64,000 nt of DNA, taken from assembly GCA_914767715.1 (NCBI GenBank), contig OU612068.1, positions 16,616,001 through 16,680,000 of the forward strand. Reading direction: 5' to 3'. The translations under genes were made by a program, and so were the position numbers. The stretch is from Membranipora membranacea (lineage: Eukaryota; Bryozoa; Gymnolaemata; Cheilostomatida; Membraniporidae). This document shows positions 1 to 12,400 of the stretch, piece by piece. Positions within the stretch are counted from its first letter, which is position 1. Every line of letters begins with the position of its first letter. Under the pieces are notes generated by a model that worked only from the letters and a program-made list of their open reading frames with translations, was not told where the DNA came from and made no database searches.

Positions 1-482
1 AGGAAAGCAAAAAACAACCACTGTTCATATCAAAGCTTTGCCATAACAATGAACAAAAAAAGTAAAATTTTCGCAAAAGGACATTATTGAATGATGAAAC
101 CTTATTTTAAATGCAAAAATCCAGAGTCTAGAAGGGTCTAAAGTATGTTATCTCCCCTGTCACTGATTCACATTTAAATGATGATCCACTTACAGTATAG
201 TTTTAAGCCTAGCCTGGGCTTGCCTAGGACACATACAGGGCTGCTCTACTTACATTACAAATTATTAACAAACAGTATTGGACAACGTTAGCATGGTCTA
301 AGATATTTTAGTGATAACCCGTGACAGGGGAGATAACATACTGTAGACCCTTCTAGACCCTAGACTTTTGCACTCTAAGTTAGGTTACATCACTCGATGA
401 TGTCCTTGTGCAAAAAATTTAATTTTTTTGTTCATTGCAATGGCAAAGCTTTGATATGAACAGTGGTTGTTTTTTGCTTTCC
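1..482. mobile_element. MITE with long terminal inverted repeats
   Basis: The first ~170 bases reappear inverted and slightly diverged at about 305-482. Both ends read AGGAAAGCAAAAAACAACC when viewed inward, and matching internal blocks include the stretch around GTTATCTCCCCTGTCAC and its complement. There is no open reading frame of note. The architecture (two ~170-bp arms around ~135 bp) is that of a non-autonomous foldback DNA transposon. The left end coincides with window position 1, so a flanking target-site duplication cannot be checked. Confidence 0.85.
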
Positions 483-740
483 TAGACACTTTAATTCAAA
501 CCTCTGGGGACCATTAAATGTTGACATTAGAATGCATTTAGATTTGGCTGAAGGGACCAAAATCAAAAAAACAGAGGTCTGAATTATAAAATCAGAATTA
601 AGGGATAACATTGCACTCTACTCTGTGACTTGTATCGGTATTATGGTACCTCCTTGACCATCATGCATGAGGAGCAGTCGCTGTAAGCAAGAAGTTCTCT
701 CCTCACCAAAGTTGCAGCTCACATTTTCTTTATTCTACAG

Positions 741-1508
741 ATGATCATATCATTACTGTGTCTCATTTCTACTGATATTCACGAGCTCATTAATTACGCT
801 ACATTTGTGGAGACAATGTTTATCGGACTGACAGTTGCTGCCTTGTTATACATGAGAAAGAAGTTCCCTACCCTTAGTAGGCCCCTCAAGGTAGGTTAAA
901 CATTTGCCTGCATCACGAGTCGCTCACACTTTACTGGTAAGCCGGCCGTTGCTCGAGAGAGCACAATTGAGTTAGTTAGAAATGAGTGCTCACTTTATTT
1001 ACTCCCTGCTTAGTCTGGATTGACAACACTCAGGCTTGTCTGTCTTTGTATGATGGGAACATAACTCTTGATATATACTGAACGCTCAATCCTACATTGG
1101 TTATTGTCAGCCCAGTGTTTTACTTGTAAAAAAAAACATCAGTTGACTGCATGACAAGGCTAGACTGACATCATGTAAATTAATCTCATAAACTGAAAGA
1201 TGGATGAAACTGAATGAAGGTTCATACATGATTTATCCTGCCTCACTTTTCTGATTTACCAGGTATCTCTCTTCTTCCCGATCACATTTCTGTTATTCTG
1301 CACGTTCCTGATCGTGATGACTTTGTACGAAGGAGCTGTCTCCTCTCTGATCGGTGTGGGAATCTGCTGCTCTGCTATACCTCTGTTTGTCGTCGGCATA
1401 GCCTGGAAAAACAAACCTAAGGCCTATTTCAGGTTTATGAAGAAATGCAATACTTTCCTTCAGAAGTTGTTCCTTTGTGTGCCAGAAGATAAGGACAATT
1501 TAGATTGA
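741..1508 (+). CDS. SLC7 light-chain amino acid transporter, last two exons
   Basis: 3' end of a heteromeric amino acid transporter light chain (LAT/y+LAT/xCT group of SLC7), a plasma-membrane exchanger that pairs with an SLC3 heavy chain. Exons 741-890 (50 codons) and 1263-1508 (81 codons plus TGA) join in phase 0 across AG 739-740, GTAGGT at 891 and AG 1261-1262. The first exon reads LINYATFVETMFIGL then MRKKFPTLSRPLK, matching the TM9-TM10 segment of LAT/xCT proteins (LINxLSFxEWLFIGL, then a charged loop ending RPxK). The second exon gives two hydrophobic segments, then WKNKPK and CVPEDKDNLD, the usual LAT-like C-terminus. Upstream exons lie off the left edge, so the exact paralogue is unclear. 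Confidence 0.85.
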
Positions 1509-3409
1509 TGATGTTTTGATGGAACTTTGTCATATAGTCATATTATATTACTTTACCCATTTTTATTGAGGCTTTTGTGGTAATAATATATTATTTGTCA
1601 TCTCAATTGAAAATATCTTTACATTCAGTTTCTATCAAGCATCATTGCGGGGACCAATATACTTAACATGTCTGGAATACCGATGAATTGGTTATACACT
1701 GGCATTTCTGTAAATAGATTTTATAGCCTTTTACTTCTGTATTTTTACTTGCTATTGTTATTTGCTACCCCATCCCTTCTCTGCTTTGATGATGATTTTA
1801 TTTTTGGACCTGTGCTCCCAGCAGCCTTTTGAACAGGCGACTCAATAATGAATCAGGCAATCTTACTTCCTTGTGTTTTCTTATCTCACCATGACTTTAG
1901 ATACATTTATTACTATACTATAACATTTTAAATTTATGATGCTTTTATTCGTTATATTGAAAAATAAAAATGTCGGTCATGGTTAAATTGTTACAACTTG
2001 TCTTTTGTATGATGGTGACACTTCATGCCAACAATTGACAGAGATTCTTTTTAAAAGAAAATATTTGCCATAAAGCCCATAAGCTCGTATCAGCATCCCT
2101 GCTTACATTGAAGACTGAAGATTGAAGGGGATTGCTGAAGAAACATCCCCTTGGAGTGGTTGGTCTACACAATGCTGCTCGAGAGGGAGGGCTGTTGCAA
2201 GGGAAAAATAACTCCAATGAGCAAAGCATTTCAGGAAATGACCTCCATGACCTTTATTGTTTTGATTTTAGGGAAATAGGTCAATTTGGAATAAAATTAC
2301 CTCATATTAGGCGAGAGCATGTGGTGAGGAGGTTGAACTTTTACATTTATTCCCAGCAAGGATGATTCACAGCTGTACTGTGATTCAATAAGAAGGTGAG
2401 TGCTTGTCAATCAATGCATTGTGTTTTTGAGTTGGTATGGAAGGAATTTCGCACACCCACAATACAAATTCACAACTTTAACCCTGATATTAGAAACTGA
2501 TGCTGACCTGACTACCACTAACTTTAACTAACTTTTAACTACCTACTACTCTACTGACTACTCTAACTCTCAGTCTACTCTACCACTCCACTGTACTACA
2601 CTCCCTCCACTGCATCACAGGCTGTTACTGTTAGTGTTAGCTAGTGTTGTGGCAAGGCAGCTGCATACTAACTTTGGCATGCTATACAATGGTTTGCCCT
2701 CAGATAAGATTATGATAGTTTCTTAGGATAGTCGATGTTATTGTGTTGGCTCTTATATCAGCATAGCCATACAATACATAAGCTCTCTTTTTGCACATGC
2801 ACATCAATGACTGTGTTGATGTACAGTGTTATTTTACATTTGAGATATTTAGGCCTACTACTTACTGTGTATTTGCTGTTCGGTTGCTTACTCAATGAAT
2901 TGGTATGGCAAGTCTCAGAATAAAACCTCAAATGTATTCCTCAATTTGCATTTTCTAGTTATATTTTCTAGTTAACGAGTTTGAAATTTCGATGCTCTGG
3001 TGGATGACTTATAATTCAACAGCTCCTTTGCTTTGAGTAACATGTTAATCTGGTCTAGCCAGCACTCAGCATCTGCAATCCGTTGCCAGCCTATGATAAA
3101 ACATATGCTATAAGCAAGCTCGACCCATAGGCATGGACCCCTGGGACTTAATTTGCCTATGTCCAGTATCAATCACCTGTTTTGTGTGGTCGGTAGTGGA
3201 CATTGGAAAAATAAAGACATGTGATTCCCAGGGACCTTTAAGATGGATTTTGAAGGTAGATCTCAACTCATTGAAAGAGCCAAATGATAAGTAATGTGAA
3301 TAATTGTTGTTCTTTCAGGAAAAAAACCATATCAGCAACAATATTGTCAGAATGGTATAAGCCACCTTGATCTCCAAGAGAAATTGAACAAATATTACTC
3401 TTTTTGAGT
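1509..3409. other. SLC7 3' UTR and Slingshot 5' region
   Basis: Between the transporter stop and the Slingshot start. A possible 5' UTR exon of Slingshot ends at 2395 (AGAAG followed by GTGAGT). A polypyrimidine tract with AG at 3317-3318 would begin the exon carrying the Slingshot ATG. A low-complexity CTA/ACT-rich stretch lies at about 2500-2620. The short ORFs here have no protein-like composition and are probably non-coding. Confidence 0.45.
1963..1968 (+). terminator. Polyadenylation signal of the SLC7 gene
   Basis: AATAAA lies about 455 bases after the transporter stop codon in an AT-rich 3' UTR. It is the first canonical hexamer I see there. Confidence 0.5.
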
Positions 3410-6400
3410 ATGGCTCTTGTTACAGTTCAGAGGACACCTAGTCCCCGTCGTGTTCCCCAACCAGAGGAGGTATGTAACTTGTAAGGATAAATTTTAAGGC
3501 AGGCTTCATCACACTCACAATACCTAAGTTTGTAGATTGGTAGAGTTAAAAAAACAAGATTTTAGAATGAAGCACTGGTACGCAGGATCCCTGATGATCA
3601 TTATTATAGCATCCCCTTGTTATGTTATGATGACCGTAGTTTAACACCATATTGATGAGACTTTATGACTTCTCCTTTATTTTAACATATCCAGTCTCTG
3701 GAATCTGGTCCTTATTCGACCGCAGGGCATGCATAAATGCCCTGTGTGTTGTTGGAACCGATATTTACCTGGTATCGCTATGTACTTATTTTATACTTAG
3801 TTGTATCTCTATGTATTTATATTGTAAATACTGTTTTGCATTTTAGGATGAATCTGTGGATGAACACGGACGGAGAAAGTCTCGCAGGTATGAATCAGTT
3901 TTCAATCACCACAAACTTAACTGTTGATGTACTGCGCTCCTTTCACATTTAAACCTGAAAAGTTGCACCGCTCTACCCCAGTACACTTTCATGCGTCCAC
4001 ATTTGAGATTTCAATGTGTTTTATCCGAACCCAGTCAGTCAATTTTTTGTTTTCACTTTGTAACGTCCGCCCATATTTTCATACATGTCAAGCCTTTTTA
4101 AGGCACATTTATTACCATCTTGTGCACAGCTACTCTTCAGCATGCAAAACCTCCCTATTCAAATTTCATCCCGTCTTATTCAATGGGTTTCCAATTGGCT
4201 TCCCTGACCAAGGAAACAACAAAGATGCTATCAGTGCTCTTAAAGTTGCAGTAATTGCAATAGACCATGTCCGGGGAACCAGTATCCATGTGAAGGCCAG
4301 TAAACCTCAGATTACTGATTAATTGTAACCGCCCAACATTTCTGTATTCCACTCAAAGGTCACAGAGAAGCCTTAAGAAACTAGTCAACACTGTCAACAC
4401 TATCAAATTTGTAAATCGCCTCAGGTATGTAGGGTGTAAGAGATACATCTGATCTGGCATGGGGTAACAGGTGGCTTATATTTATTGGTTTATTAAGGGT
4501 GAATTAATGCTTGCATATGGACTGAGATGTTTTTAAATAGATGACTTGATGACATGTAGTAAGTTAGAAATTGCAAACGATGAATATGTCTCTATGATTC
4601 ATTCATAGCTTCCTGAATCAGCAATAATGCTGCAAGGCATATATTGTGTATGTTTGGGAGCATCTTTGCCTGATATCCAAAGCAATTGAATCGCTCTCCT
4701 TTCGAGGCTTTAGTTGTATTTTATTCTCAAAATAACACAACTATAATCTTTGACACGACTATCTGTCACTGACTCTGTTGTGGCACTTGAACTTCTACTC
4801 AAGGTGCTCTTTTGTCATCTTCAAAACTCCAGCTCAATAAAAAGATACATATTGTGATGATGTGTCATCAATTTCTCCAAGCTAGCTTATTGTAGATTTA
4901 CTAAACAAGCTATAATGTTGTAGGTAGATTAACTAAACTAGCCAACTAGATATCCTCTGATCACCAATACACATCTCGCATGACGATAATATTAATAAAT
5001 GTGTAACCCTTTGGTGTCCTTTTCAATGTAATGACATAATAATGTGCATGCCTGAACTATTAGACTATACTCATGTAAGAGTCTATTATGCTTGTTCATG
5101 TGCCGATGCTCCATGTCAAACTTCAATTTGATCAGTTTTTCAGGTCAAAATCCTAACATTGGCATGGGTGTAGTGCATTTATTATTTCTTCACAAGTCAC
5201 GATTGCTCGCTTTACTGTGGGGGCAATTGTCAAGCTTTCAGGTTCTTGATGTTATCTTGTTCTGTTTCAAACTTTTCAGTAAAATCATAGTTCAACGCCT
5301 CAATGATCGGTACGTGGGTCGACACTAGGCCGCCAGACTGTCATGGCATAGACATCATGGTTGTCTGGCGCCTTACAATGACATGTTTTGCTTTTACTTT
5401 CACTCTTTGCTAGATATGGTGTTACTGAAGTGTCCCTCAGTATGTTTTACGGACCAGTATGTCAACTTTTAATCAAAACTTGCATCAGTCTGTTTCTTGT
5501 GTTTGAGCTCAGCTCAGTTGGTTGTTAGCTGATAGATTGACTCGCCATGGAGTGACAATGAGACAAAGTTTTCTCTAATGCTAGTGCTGAATGTTTTCAC
5601 TTTTCTTTCTGCTCATAATTCAAAGCAGCACAACATCAGTAGTAATACTAACACAAAAATAGGCATGTACCATCGCAATCCTAAATCAATCAAATTATCA
5701 ATTTGAATCACAATTTTCTGTAGCGTTCACATCGTAAAATCAAGATCGCTCACTACCAAGCACAAACCTTGGCACCAAAATTGACTCGAATATTGTCACA
5801 ACCATAGACAAAACACACATCACAACAAAGCTACGGTCACAAGTGAACTAAACTGAGAGGGTGATGGTGATATCTGTTGCGATTGAAGCATGATATAATA
5901 CGGTTATGAGGTAGGGTATAGCTCTACAATTCGACTGTATTCTGATTTTCTTTTCAGATTCAGCGAGAGTTACTTCACTATCAAGGGTGCAGCGTTGATT
6001 CTTCCAAAGTCGGACAAAATACCTCATCTTAGAAAAAGGACTAGATCAAAATCATCAATACCAGGTAAATTATTGTCCTGTCTCTTTAAATCCTTTAATC
6101 TTCACACTCGTATTAGAGAGATGATTGATGATGTTGCACCATATGAGGAAGAGGTGAAATCCCTTCTCTCGATCCCAACGCTGTAGTCATACAATGCATT
6201 ATAGTATTGTACGGCTTAGCTCTGACCAATTAACCTTATCCAGTATAGTGACTGCAAGGTCCAATATTGGCACCAAATCAGACCGTTCTATGGAGTGAAG
6301 GGATTTAGCCATGAACCTATTAGCTTGGCAAGCTTTTACTGTCATCTCCACACATTTTTTACATATTTTTTACGTGCAAATCACATATTTTTGGCAAACT

Positions 6401-9400
6401 CCTTTCTCTTATGCTTGAATAGTTAGGCCGTTACAAGTGAGTTATTATGCAAAATAATGTTGCTATGAAAGGCGCATTTCCTTTTTTTCATTGAATTTTG
6501 TACGCAAAACAGGTTGTTATTTTTACACATGATGCTAATTTTGATGTCATATTCACCATCAGAGCAGTCACATTACCAATCTCCATGTGGAAGCCTTTAA
6601 TAAAGGAGGTTGGTTATCACAACCGATTTGATCGCTTAGAGATAAACTCTGGTTGTTTTACAGTTAGATATGATATACATGATTTATGTCTGTTTTAGTA
6701 TCTGATATTCAAGTACACCTTCAGTCCATGTTCCATGAACTCAGGCAGGATGACACAATCCAAGTGGTAAGTGTAACCATTTCTCTTTACTCTGTGTCAT
6801 AGAGGAGTAAAGTATTTTCTAGAGGGGGAGTTTTGTGCATGCTTGAAACAGTGAAATACATGGCTAGATAACATTTCCTCAACCTGCTTAGGCCTACTCC
6901 TACCCTAGCTAGAGAAAGTTGATGCTAGCTAACATTCAGTCACCTCCAAACTAGCTAAATTACACTCTAGCTAATATTTACTTCCGTCGGGTAGTCTACG
7001 AATATACTATAGTCTACCGAACAGCCTGGTCTGAAATATTATAAATGGTTGTAGGCCCCATGGGCCTCCATCTATGTGAATCTACTGGTACCATGTTCAG
7101 ATATAACTAAATTATTCTGTAAATAGCAGTTCGAGAGGCCCAGCTGATTTCAAAGTTTTATCACTCCTTTTTATCAATTCATACATTTTCAACTTCAAAT
7201 CATTTTATCTGCCCTTTATATCTGATTCGGTAGCTTTGTTACCACATCAAGTACTGAATGTAAAGCGAATGTACCAAGTAAACACATGAAAACTAGTATA
7301 CTGTTACATGCCAAGTGGCTCTATAACGTCAACGCCTGTGGCCAATAATGCACACTTTTGGCCATCATTAACATGGTTTCATGTCAAACACACGTAATTC
7401 AGTTACCTGGTGTTACCCTTCACTGAGGATCGCAGACTCAGATATGGATAACACGTTGCTAGTCTGTAATTTACTGTCTCGTAAATCTGAACCGACTTAA
7501 CTGTCTGCTGATTCAGCTTCTAGAAAAAAAGCTTGTTCCATCGGCGGAGAAACTCCATATTCTCTACAATCACAATCACGTCATCCACAAAATATGGAAA
7601 AACTTGATGGATCCTTATACTCCCCTACCTGGAGTGAACCAGCCAAGATCACATGCATCAACCTAGTAGATAGTTTAGGCGCTCATGTTCTACTAGGTAG
7701 TTTATGCGCTCAAACTGTGCCAGGATAGTGGTACACCGCGGAAAGTGGTTGATACTGAAATGCTACTACCAGCTATCTGGCACAGTTTGAGCGCTTAAAC
7801 TACCTAGTAGATCATGTTCAGCATGTCAGTCAAGTACTTGCTATAGGCTGTCACTAAAGTGGGCTTGTTTAATTGCACTATTACTTGCATCTGGTTGCCT
7901 GCCTGTCACATTACGGCATCTATACCTCAAGTTAATATTTCCTGTCATGCCCTCTCACACATTGAATGATGCTATGCTTAATGGAGGCGTGATAACAGTG
8001 TATCAAGGAGTGCCTACCAATTATGAATTTTCGTTACCCTGTCAAAGTGCTCAGTGCACACCAATAAATAAGGTTTAAGTAGCCTTAATGTAGGCGATAT
8101 GTTCGTAGTTGGCTCAGGTATGAATGTATGTCTCAGGTTTACAAAGCGAGGCACCAACTCTTCTATTTGTTTTAGTTTTTACAAAAAGGTTATAGTACAT
8201 GCAACTTAGTAGTACAAACATACATACATACACTATTTGTCACTTGACAGCGTAATGTAGCTTACGTGACAACGTTACTGAATGAATGTCGTCCATGTTG
8301 CTTTATAAACTATTTTTTTGTTTTTTTGGCCCTAGGCTATAAAGTTTGAGACCTGCATAAATGTTATGCAATATTATTAGATGCTGTTACATCAGCCCTG
8401 AATAAATAAACTTTTTATTTTTTGCCTTCAGGCTATAAAGTTGGAGACATGCACAGAACACTCACGCTACCTCGCCATCGTCGTTACGAATGTCGGTGAT
8501 AAGAAGGAGGGAGTGATTATAGGTTTTCACGTGACGAAGGAGGCGGCACACGTTGGTCTGGTCTTACCCATATATCAGACTACAGAGATGGCCTTAGATG
8601 GTGACGGGTGAGTCAGCAATCGAGGATATCATATAACCAAAAGGCTACAGTCTGACATTTCTAGTTCAGCGGGTTAACTAAGTAATAAAATCGGGTTTTC
8701 TTCGTTCCGACTGGAAAGTATGATCATGGAATTTTATGATTGTGGTATACTTTGCACATGTCACTTATGATGGCATAGGGTGAAGCCCCGATATGTTTAA
8801 TCGCATGCAACTATGCACCATGGTTGGCTAGGCAAAGTTGAATGAATTATTTAAGTGCTCCAATGACCAGTCAAGTGAGATTCTAAAAGACAAATTTATG
8901 GTTATACTAAAATGACATGTGTTTGTATCGCTGATGTATATACTCTGTGAACAGCTTGCACGCTGAACTTCAGGTTTGTCATCATCATCATACTGATAGT
9001 TTCATAGGGTCCTGGAGATTATGCCCTGATTTTTCTACCCTAGAGGAGTAAAGTATTCGCAGGAGGAAAAGTTCAGTATTTAGCAGATCCTGCAAAAAAT
9101 TTATCCACCCTCTTCACTTTATATAGCCTCCACTAGCCAAATTTTAGTGCTAGTTAAACTCAACTCTAATATTTACTCCACTAGGGTACAAATCGTCACT
9201 CACCTGTCTGAATGTGACGGTTTTACTATTTAGCTGCACTTGCGTTGAGGGCATTTGGCATAATTTGTTTTGTGTTTTTAATTTATCCAGTGGTTTCAGA
9301 ATAAAGACGACTGAGCGGCCACATATCTTTAAGCCAGTCAGTATACAGGCCATGTGGTCAGCTCTGATGGCTCTTGATAAGATGTTAAACGCTGCCAGGA

Positions 9401-12400
9401 GCAATACAGGAGGGGCTACTCATCAGTGGGTCTCACATTATACTCAAAAGGTATGCTGACTTTGACCTACCTAGGATAGATACTGGCGTGACTGTTGACT
9501 TTCACTCTGCTCATGTGCGAATCATTGAGGCATACGTTCATCTCTGCAGCATAGTGCCTGAGTTTAATTGGGAAAACAATGGAAACCCATAATTTGGACA
9601 TCGGCCGTTGATGGAACACTGGTTTCGGTATCTGATAACCATGTACTATGGGAGTTGTCTTTCTTGATGGAAGGGAGCGCCACCATTGCTGTGCTGCAGA
9701 GCTAGACTTTGCCACAAGACTATCCTGCAGGCAGTTTGGTTGACTTGTAGATGCAGGATAAAGAATAAGACAAAAAGTAGAACCAATAATGTACCTCCCT
9801 CCAGAGTAGATATCAGCTTTCTTCAGATCTGATAATATCATCACTATAGTATCATGAGTTGTCTGAGTTATTACATAATCAGGTCTGCCTACCCCTAGAC
9901 TTAGCAATAATCGACCTACTCTAGAGGTTGTCACACTAAGGGAGTGATATTAGATCTCTTCAGCACCAAGCCCCCCTCCCCTTCCTCCCAAAAACATTAT
10001 AGCCTAGTAAGTTTTATTGTTGGCTGTATTGCTCAGGTTACCCCAGATCAGCACATGATTAATGAGTGGGACATACTGGATGACCTGATGGTGTGTCGTG
10101 AAGATGGTCCCGGAATTCTGGAGGAGAACACCAGCTCCCTGGAGAGACAAATCCGAAATCTAATCAGAGAAATGCTGGTTGGAGCAGACTTAGAGGAACT
10201 TACTGCTTATGATGTAAGTACATGTTAGCTTAGCCAAATAGCGGAGTGGGAAGGGTATTGGAATTAAAAAATGCAAAATCCGATTGTTCCTTATTGTTCC
10301 TTATTCTTTCTCAAGGGTATAAAAACCTTAGGGTAATATGAAGAACAGAGTCTCAAAATGAATGACTCAATATTTTGTTATCCGTTATTGTAGTTAAGAA
10401 TCCAGCTTGAAGCCAAGTTGAAAATGCCGCTGAAATCGTATAGAAGTTTTATTGATCAGGAAATGTTACTTATAGTCCGACAACTTGACGCTCCCTCTCA
10501 GATATTTGACTTTATGTATCTCGGTTCAGAGTGGAACGCCTCAAACCTACAAGAACTCAAAGCTAATGGGTGAGTTGTGGTGTGTTTGTCTGATTAGTTT
10601 TAAGGCCCTCTCTCCCGATAAATTTTTTTACCGGGTGCATAAAATTGCTAAAAAGAATCCCCTTGAATAAGGTAAAAGCAAAAATAAAAATAAATAAATA
10701 TAAAAAAATCAATACTGACTGACTACTATATGTAACTTGTGTTACACAGTATGCTTCGCCTCATGCGGATAATGCCATATGCCTTTGAAACTTGAGTCTT
10801 ACCTACCAGTGCAAAAATAAATTGTAAGTTGCTTGACATAATGTATGTTTTTGTCGTGCAGTGTGCTAGTATCAAATTCTGCAGTCATGTATAATTGTTC
10901 AGAAATATTATCAAGTGCTTTGATCAGTGACCCACCCTTCAATCAATTTCAAATCTCAAGGAGCTGAGTTTACTGCCTTGCACAAAAATGAGTCATCGAC
11001 TAGACTCGGAGTCATTACTTGGAGTCAATAGATTGCCTGGCCGTGTTTAAGATGGTGCCATTCATTACACATACTTTATGGCATTATAAGTTTATAGAAC
11101 TTTGATTTTTACTCAGTGGTTATAGTAAATCAAGCAAAGTTTAGATTTAAAATTTACAATTTCTAAATTCTGTCTGTTCGCAACAAAGAATGTATCTTTT
11201 TAACTTTTTTGTTTCAGGATCGGATACATATTGAACGTTACGAGGGAAATAGATAATTTTTATCCGGGTACATTTAAGTACATGAATATCCGACTGTATG
11301 ATAATGAACAGGCTGACCTGCTGCCGCACTGGGAGCAGACTCACAGATTTATACGTAAGGCCAGGGACGATAACTCTAAGATACTCATACACTGTAAGAT
11401 GGGCGTTAGCAGATCCGCCTCCACTGTGAGTATAAGTGGCATCAACTATACACAAATTCTTAATGGGTTTTCGGGGGAATGTTTAAAGAGGGTATATTGA
11501 GTTAAATTGATTGACTTTCAAAATGTATGGATGTGATATGATGGAAGGGAGTATTCAGCCAATCCATTCAGAAGTAGCCTTGTTCACGCGGCCACGTGGC
11601 CGCGTGAACAAGGCTAACTCAGAAGAACATCATTCTAATGATGAAGATTGTTGTCAATGAATGTTAAAAAAAATCTATGATAATATTAAAAATATAACTC
11701 ATACTATAATATTATCCAATACCAATACAATAATCACCACTCGGCTGGACAAAAGCACCAAGGATTAGATGAGACTGATGATAATCTCATCCAAATATGG
11801 GCTGCGACTGTGGAAGGGTGTTTTTTTCAACTTGAATTCAGTTTTTAGTTGCATCCTCAGCGCTGTGTAACTTCAATGAACCAGGTCAAATTCATCAGTG
11901 CCTGGAGTTACTAAGTAAAAGTTGATGAGGCTATCAACCTCTATGCACTGGCCGTACTGATTAACTTCAGATGATGTGACGGAATTATGCCATTTTGAAT
12001 AAGAATTTTCTGAAATCAATGGTGCATTTTATGGTAATCATTATTTTACAGTAGATATGGTATGTACAGTCAAATTCCTATTTCTAATGTTCCTCAGCCA
12101 TGTGGTGCATTGTAGGGCCATTTAACTTAATTGTAATCACTTATCGTTGGACAATGTCATGCATGTATAGTATGTATGCCAAAGTTTACAGTCAAGTCGT
12201 CCATTAAATTTAATTTTGCTACAGCACAATACTATGTTCTATTTCTACTGGATTTGCCGCCTGTTTTGCAGTTATATAAAAATTTGGCAGCTTGATTTTT
12301 CTCATTGAATTCTGGTCCATTTTCAACCTGTCTAATTATTCAGTGGCAAAACTTTGATTGTTAAATGTGATCCTATCTTTTGCCAATATGTTGCAGGTGA

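Noticed and set aside
2132-2365. 77-codon ORF upstream of Slingshot as a uORF or small gene
   Set aside because: No recognisable motif; the region fits a 5' UTR exon ending at 2395.
9467-9934. 155-codon minus-strand ORF as an antisense gene in Slingshot
   Set aside because: It lies within a Slingshot intron and has no family resemblance; probably chance or an old repeat.
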